Positions 5,094 to 8,075 of a DNA stretch of 8,075 nt are shown here, in pieces. Location: positions 1-8,075 of the forward strand of contig DATBWU010000394.1 in assembly GCA_036514635.1 (NCBI GenBank), in the 5' to 3' direction. Origin of the DNA: DASSFZ01 sp036514635. Its GTDB lineage: Bacteria > Chloroflexota > Anaerolineae > Fen-1058. The notes beneath the pieces are model-generated. The model searched no databases, was not told the origin of the DNA, and saw only the letters and a list, made by a program, of their open reading frames with translations. A program made the position numbers and the translations under genes. Position 1 is the first letter of the stretch, and each line of letters opens with the position of its first letter.

Positions 5094-6737
5094 ATGAACA
5101 ACTTACTTAATATCAAGACTCCTGCCGAAGCGCAAGCGACCGCCTACAAGAGCGATTACGGCCTGGACCTGCTGGGGCTGACCAATCTGCGCCAGGTGTA
5201 CTGGAACCTGCCCATGGAGGTGTTGTACGAGGAAGTGGTCTTCCGAGGAGAGGCGCGCCTCTCACACCTCGGCCCGCTTGTCGCTAACACGGGCAAGCAC
5301 ACCGCGCGATCGGCCAACGATAAGTTTGTCGTCCGCGAGCCGTCGAGCGAGAGCAACATCTGGTGGGGCCAATACAATCGGCCCTTCGCCGCTGACAAGT
5401 TCAACGACTTGTTCGCCCGAATGCAGGGCTTCCTGCAAGGCCGCGATCTTTTCGTGCAGGATTGCTACGCCGGGGCCGACTCCGATTTCCGCATGCCGGT
5501 GCGAATCATCACCGAGCTGGCGTGGCACAGCCTGTTCGCGCGCAACATGTTCATCACGCCGAAGACGCGTGAAGAGTATCGCCAGCACGTACCGGAGTTT
5601 ACCGTCATTTGCGCGCCGTCGTTCAAGTCCATCCCGCAGATCGACGGCACGCCGTCCAACACCTTCATCGTCCTCAATTTCGATCAGCGCGTGTGCATCA
5701 TCGGCAACACGGCCTATGCCGGCGAGATCAAGAAATCGATCTTCACCGTGCTGAACTACCTGCTGCCGCTGCAAGGGGTCATGCCGATGCACTGCTCGGC
5801 GAACATCGGCAAGGAGGGTGACGCGGCAGTGTTCTTCGGTCTGTCGGGAACCGGCAAGACCACGCTCTCCGCCGATCCGCTGCGCGGGCTGATCGGTGAC
5901 GACGAGCACGGTTGGTCGGATAACGGCGTGTTCAATTTCGAGGCCGGCTGCTACGCCAAAGTGATCGCGCTGTCGCCCACCGCCGAGCCGCAGATTTACG
6001 CCACCACCCGCCGCTTCGGAACGATCTTGGAGAACGTCGTCTATGACCCGGTATCGCGCCTGATCGACCTGGACGACAACGCACTCACCGAGAACACGCG
6101 CGCCTCGTATCCGCTGGAGTTCATTGCCAATGCCGTATCGGAGAAGCGCGGCGGCCACCCGCAGAACATCATCCTGTTGACGTGTGACGCGTCGGGCGTG
6201 ATGCCGCCCCTGGCCAGGCTGACGACCGAGCAGGCGCTGTACCAATTCATCTCGGGCTACACGGCCAAGATCGCCGGGACGGAAGTCGGGCTGGGCAAAG
6301 AGCCGGAGATCACCTTCAGCGCGTGTTTCGGCGGGCCGTTCATGGTGCATCATCCCTCGTTCTACGCCGACCTGCTCAAGCAGAAGATCGAGCGCTACGG
6401 CGTGCACTGCTGGCTGGTCAACACCGGCTGGATCGGCGGGCCGTACGGCGTCGGCAAGCGCATCAGCATCGCCTACACCCGCGCGCTGCTCAGCGCCGCG
6501 CTGAACGGCAAACTCCTCAACGTCGAGTACACCACCGATCCCGTGTTCGGCTTCCGTGTGCCCCAGACGTGCGAAGGCGTGCCGGACAGCGTGCTCAATC
6601 CCGCCGGATCGTGGCCGGACAAAGATGTCTACATGCAGCGCTATCGTGAGCTGGCGCACCGCTTCGTCGAAAACTTCAAGAAGTTCGAAGACGTCAACAC
6701 GGAGCGCATCAAGAAGCTGGGTGGCCCCACCCTATAA
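5094..6737 (+). CDS. pckA: Phosphoenolpyruvate carboxykinase (ATP)
   Basis: Cytosolic enzyme converting oxaloacetate + ATP to phosphoenolpyruvate + ADP + CO2, the entry step of gluconeogenesis; it can also run toward carboxylation. At 547 aa it has the length of the ATP-dependent family. Signatures: R72 in ANTGKHTARS (oxaloacetate site), K213 in GEIKKSIF and H233 in MPMHCSANIG (metal site). The P-loop is GLSGTGKTT (249-257, K255), and the kinase-2 metal-binding pair D269/D270 is in LIGDDEHGW. ENVVYD (313-318) and R336 in ENTRASYP follow. These positions track E. coli PckA almost one for one. GAGGT lies 9 nt before the ATG at 5094, and the gene is 18 nt after the aminotransferase. A stem-loop follows the stop. 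Its last 23 codons including stop recur, diverged, at 7464-7532 beyond the hicBA cassette. Confidence 0.96.
   Translation: MNNLLNIKTPAEAQATAYKSDYGLDLLGLTNLRQVYWNLPMEVLYEEVVFRGEARLSHLGPLVANTGKHTARSANDKFVVREPSSESNIWWGQYNRPFAADKFNDLFARMQGFLQGRDLFVQDCYAGADSDFRMPVRIITELAWHSLFARNMFITPKTREEYRQHVPEFTVICAPSFKSIPQIDGTPSNTFIVLNFDQRVCIIGNTAYAGEIKKSIFTVLNYLLPLQGVMPMHCSANIGKEGDAAVFFGLSGTGKTTLSADPLRGLIGDDEHGWSDNGVFNFEAGCYAKVIALSPTAEPQIYATTRRFGTILENVVYDPVSRLIDLDDNALTENTRASYPLEFIANAVSEKRGGHPQNIILLTCDASGVMPPLARLTTEQALYQFISGYTAKIAGTEVGLGKEPEITFSACFGGPFMVHHPSFYADLLKQKIERYGVHCWLVNTGWIGGPYGVGKRISIAYTRALLSAALNGKLLNVEYTTDPVFGFRVPQTCEGVPDSVLNPAGSWPDKDVYMQRYRELAHRFVENFKKFEDVNTERIKKLGGPTL
6669..6737 (+). repeat. Copy 1 of a 69-bp direct repeat: the intact pckA 3' end
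   Basis: This end of pckA (residues 526-547 plus stop) matches 7464-7532 without gaps at 57 of 69 positions, with an offset of 795 bp. The first 25 bases are identical and contain the palindrome AACTTC-AA-GAAGTT. Confidence 0.9.
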
Positions 6738-6760
6738 CTCGCTCGCTCAACACAACACAC

Positions 6761-6786
6761 ACGCCCGGCTCAATGTGGTCGGGCGT
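6761..6786 (+). terminator. Terminator of the aminotransferase-pckA operon
   Basis: ACGCCCG (6761-6767) pairs with CGGGCGT (6780-6786), extended by three inner pairs, two of them G-U, around a CAATGT loop. TTCCTT follows. It lies 23 nt after the pckA stop. Confidence 0.75.
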
Positions 6787-6810
6787 TTCCTTGTAGCAAA
6801 GCGGAGTAGG

Positions 6811-6887
6811 CAGCATCGGGCGCGAAAGTCGGGTGTGGACAACTCGGCAGACGATGGTAGAATTGCAGAAAGTCGCCCGCGATGCTG
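6811..6887. repeat. Inverted and direct repeats flanking the hicBA promoter
   Basis: The 14-bp arms 6811-6824 (CAGCATCGGGCGCG) and 6874-6887 (CGCCCGCGATGCTG) pair at 12 of 14 positions. The octamer GAAAGTCG also occurs in direct orientation at 6824-6831 and 6868-6875. The arms enclose the promoter at 6836-6863, an arrangement that could bind a regulator from both sides; it could equally be a fold-back RNA. Confidence 0.45.
6836..6863 (+). promoter_or_regulatory. Promoter for hicBA
   Basis: TGGACA (6836-6841), a 16-nt spacer and TAGAAT (6858-6863) each match the sigma-70 consensus at 5 of 6 bases. Transcription would start near 6870, leaving a leader of about 115 nt before the hicB ATG. Confidence 0.6.
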
Positions 6888-6984
6888 GGCACATCCGGGC
6901 GGCGGCACACGCGGTACAGGCGCGCGGCGATTCGAGCCGTTCGCGTCAACCGATGCGAGCGGCTATTATTTTGGAGCAACTGAC

Positions 6985-7236
6985 ATGAACGTGTACGAAC
7001 TTTCCATACGAGTCGAGGAAGTCGAAGGCGGCGGCGACTATCGCTACCTTGCAACCAGCCCGGATTTGCCCGGTCTGATCGTGGCTGGCGACACAGCCGA
7101 GGAAGTGTTGGCGCTGGCCCCATCTGTGGCGAGCGCGTTAATCGCGTCGATGAAGGCCGAAGGCGATGCGCTGCCAGACACGTTGCACGCAGTTTCATCG
7201 CTTCCCTTCGAGTCGCGCGTCGCGGTGACGGCGTGA
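6985..7236 (+). CDS. hicB: HicB-family antitoxin, short form
   Basis: An 83-aa antitoxin that binds and blocks its HicA partner. The partial RNase H-like HicB fold is recognisable: a first strand (MNVYELSIRVEEV), then YRYLATSPDLPGLIVAGDTA (19-38) and a helix with EEVLALAPSVASALIASMKA (39-58), ending in a short tail. Many HicB proteins carry a C-terminal helix-turn-helix or ribbon-helix-helix domain for autorepression. This one ends too early for that, so it would neutralise the toxin without obvious DNA binding. GGAG (6973-6976) lies 8 nt before the ATG. Its stop overlaps the start of hicA by 4 nt (GTGA), giving translational coupling with the antitoxin made first. The pair has its own promoter and lies between two pckA 3' ends. 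Confidence 0.87.
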   Translation: MNVYELSIRVEEVEGGGDYRYLATSPDLPGLIVAGDTAEEVLALAPSVASALIASMKAEGDALPDTLHAVSSLPFESRVAVTA

Positions 7237-7442
7237 AGTACGGCGAACTGGCGCGCAAACTGCGCCGCCTGGGATGTTATCCCACCCGCTTCGGCGCGGG
7301 TAGCCACGAGATATGGCGCAACCCAGAGACGCACAGGCAAGCGCCTATCCCGTACCACCGCACGAAAGACATCGGGCCAGGGCTGTTGAGTCGCATCTTG
7401 CGCGAGCTGGGCATCGAGCGCGAGGACTTTAACCAGGTGTAG
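7233..7442 (+). CDS. hicA: HicA-family mRNA interferase toxin
   Basis: A 69-aa toxin of the HicA family, small dsRNA-binding-fold RNases that cut mRNA on or off the ribosome and arrest growth. The family pattern is clear: MKYGELARKLRRLGCYPTRF (1-20), then GAGSHEIWRNPETH (21-34) with the catalytic histidine H25 in the G-S-H motif. IPYHRTKDIGPGLLSRILRE (39-58) follows, the usual proline/histidine strand and final helix. Length is typical and all key residues are present, so it is probably active. The start is GTG at 7233 within the end of hicB, explaining the absence of its own ribosome site. Type II toxin-antitoxin pairs commonly travel by horizontal transfer, which fits the repeat-flanked position. 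Confidence 0.92.
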   Translation: MKYGELARKLRRLGCYPTRFGAGSHEIWRNPETHRQAPIPYHRTKDIGPGLLSRILRELGIEREDFNQV

Positions 7443-7463
7443 AGCAAAACCGCCGCATGACTT

Positions 7464-7532
7464 GAAAACTTCAAGAAGTTCGAAGACGCCAACACGGAGC
7501 GCATTAAGCGGCTCGGCGGGCCAATGCTCTGA
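7464..7532 (+). pseudogene. Remnant of a second pckA: last 22 codons and stop
   Basis: The reading frame gives ENFKKFEDANTERIKRLGGP followed by ML and a TGA stop. It differs from the intact pckA tail by V to A, K to R and T to M only. At DNA level 57 of 69 positions match. Of the ten differing codons, six (including five sense codons and the stop) are synonymous, so the divergence was selected as a working gene, not as a free pseudogene. Similarity starts abruptly at 7464; an in-frame TGA at 7458-7460 lies just upstream and no start codon or ribosome site is present. It cannot encode a working enzyme. Confidence 0.88.
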
Positions 7533-7548
7533 TCACACTACACTCGAT

Positions 7549-7574
7549 GACGCCCTGTTGCGAAACCGGGCGTT
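7549..7574 (+). terminator. Terminator of the pckA remnant
   Basis: ACGCCC (7550-7555) pairs with GGGCGT (7568-7573). Inside, GTT/AAC close a GCGA tetraloop across one T-C mismatch. The outer stem bases equal those of the terminator after intact pckA (6761-6786), although loop and spacing differ. It lies 17 nt after the remnant's stop and now probably ends hicBA transcription. Confidence 0.65.
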
Positions 7575-7601
7575 CTGCTTGCGAGACTCATGTGGGGTAG
7601 T

Positions 7602-8075
7602 ATGAATCTCGTGCCAGCGAAATGCCCGCAATGCGGAGCGGATGTCGGGATCGTTCCCCGACAGGAGATATGCAGGTGCAATCATTGCGGCTCTCGCCTT
7701 GTCATTGAATGGACCAGTGGCGACTCAGCGAAGCTCACCCGATCCGATCTGGAAAGAGTGAAGTACAACACATCTTACACGGCGGCTCGCACCCGCCTAC
7801 CGGATCTGCCCGCTATCATCGAGAAAGCGCAAGGCGAGGTTGCCTTACAACAGACCGAACTCCAGAGCGCACGGTCGCGTCTCCAATCAGAGGCGCGCCT
7901 GCTTCGTGCCCATGCTGACTCGACGCGAAACTGGATGATGGTCATTGCTACGATCGGCGTCGTTGCACTCTATTGTGTGGCCTTCGTGCTGGAGGGCGAA
8001 ATCTGGTATTGGTTCATCTTGCTCACGCTTGGTTGTGCGATGTTCAGCTGGCAGATGTACAAAGATTGGCAAAAG
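7602..8075 (+). CDS. Zinc-ribbon, coiled-coil membrane protein, N-terminal part
   Basis: An open frame of 158 codons without a stop that runs off the right edge. Residues 8-29 form a zinc ribbon: CPQC (8-11) and CRCNHC (24-29), two knuckles spaced as in short zinc-ribbon domains. About 72-106 is a Gln/Glu/Arg/Leu-rich helix likely to be a coiled coil (EKAQGEVALQQTELQSARSR, 74-93, and onward). Two membrane helices follow at about 111-131 (WMMVIATIGVVALYCVAFVL) and 135-150 (IWYWFILLTLGCAMFSW), joined by a very short turn, with a basic end. No enzyme motif is visible and the family is not recognised. Its role may be a membrane-tethered adaptor, but that is only a guess. An in-frame ATG at 7590 is an alternative start; neither has a strong ribosome site, though GGGG precedes 7602 by 4 nt. 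Confidence 0.72.
   Translation, partial: MNLVPAKCPQCGADVGIVPRQEICRCNHCGSRLVIEWTSGDSAKLTRSDLERVKYNTSYTAARTRLPDLPAIIEKAQGEVALQQTELQSARSRLQSEARLLRAHADSTRNWMMVIATIGVVALYCVAFVLEGEIWYWFILLTLGCAMFSWQMYKDWQK

Noticed and set aside
5262..6659. A 465-codon open frame on the minus strand inside pckA
   Set aside because: It lies wholly opposite a clear, full-length pckA, is rich in Arg, Asp, His and Val as expected from GC-rich codon shadows, and has no recognisable motif.
6556..7236. A 226-codon frame joining the end of pckA to hicB
   Set aside because: Its C-terminal part is hicB itself; the upstream part is an out-of-frame reading of pckA and of the terminator, and hicB has its own ribosome site at 6973.
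1..8075. CRISPR array, tRNA, rRNA, transposase genes
   Set aside because: No regularly spaced repeats, no cloverleaf or rRNA-like stretch and no transposase motif were seen on either strand.

Overview
The window is GC-rich bacterial DNA of about 8 kb. It carries a complete aminotransferase/PEP carboxykinase operon and several short accessory modules. Gene content (ATP-type PEP carboxykinase, short hicBA pair, AP2 mini-protein, SQR-like flavoprotein) and codon use would suit an uncultured Chloroflexota-like bacterium. That assignment is a weak inference, because no rRNA or other marker gene is present.

Layout, left to right. (1) Positions 1-649, minus strand: a 143-aa protein of unknown function, then the first 65 codons of DNA polymerase IV (dinB), which runs off the left edge. 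(2) Positions 679-720: face-to-face promoters that overlap around an imperfect LexA-like palindrome. (3) Positions 750-2126, plus strand: a noticeably A+T-richer gene for an 85-aa AP2-domain protein, then a full-length tyrosine recombinase, closed by a strong stem-loop shared with the converging next gene. This looks like an acquired integrase module. (4) Positions 2127-3266, minus strand: a flavin-dependent oxidoreductase of the sulfide:quinone oxidoreductase / flavocytochrome c family with both redox cysteines. (5) Positions 3267-3857: an intergenic region without a credible gene but rich in inverted repeats, two of them interleaved, plus a promoter pair reading right. (6) Positions 3858-6786, plus strand: a class I aspartate-type aminotransferase and pckA, 18 nt apart, followed by a terminator. 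Both enzymes use oxaloacetate, so the operon links aspartate/oxaloacetate to phosphoenolpyruvate. (7) Positions 6787-7463: a hicB-hicA toxin-antitoxin cassette with its own promoter. (8) Positions 7464-7573: a second, diverged copy of the last 22 codons of pckA, followed by its own terminator. (9) Positions 7602-8075: the start of a zinc-ribbon, coiled-coil, two-helix membrane protein that runs off the right edge.

The most notable observation is that hicBA sits between two non-identical copies of the pckA 3' end, each followed by a stem-loop with the same ACGCCC/GGGCGT stem. Most differences between the copies are synonymous. This suggests that one tail came from another lineage, by gene replacement or by integration at the pckA end that rebuilt the gene, and is not a recently decayed duplicate. 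The second point of interest is the AP2 mini-protein beside the recombinase, which seems to lack the central hairpin of the AP2 fold.
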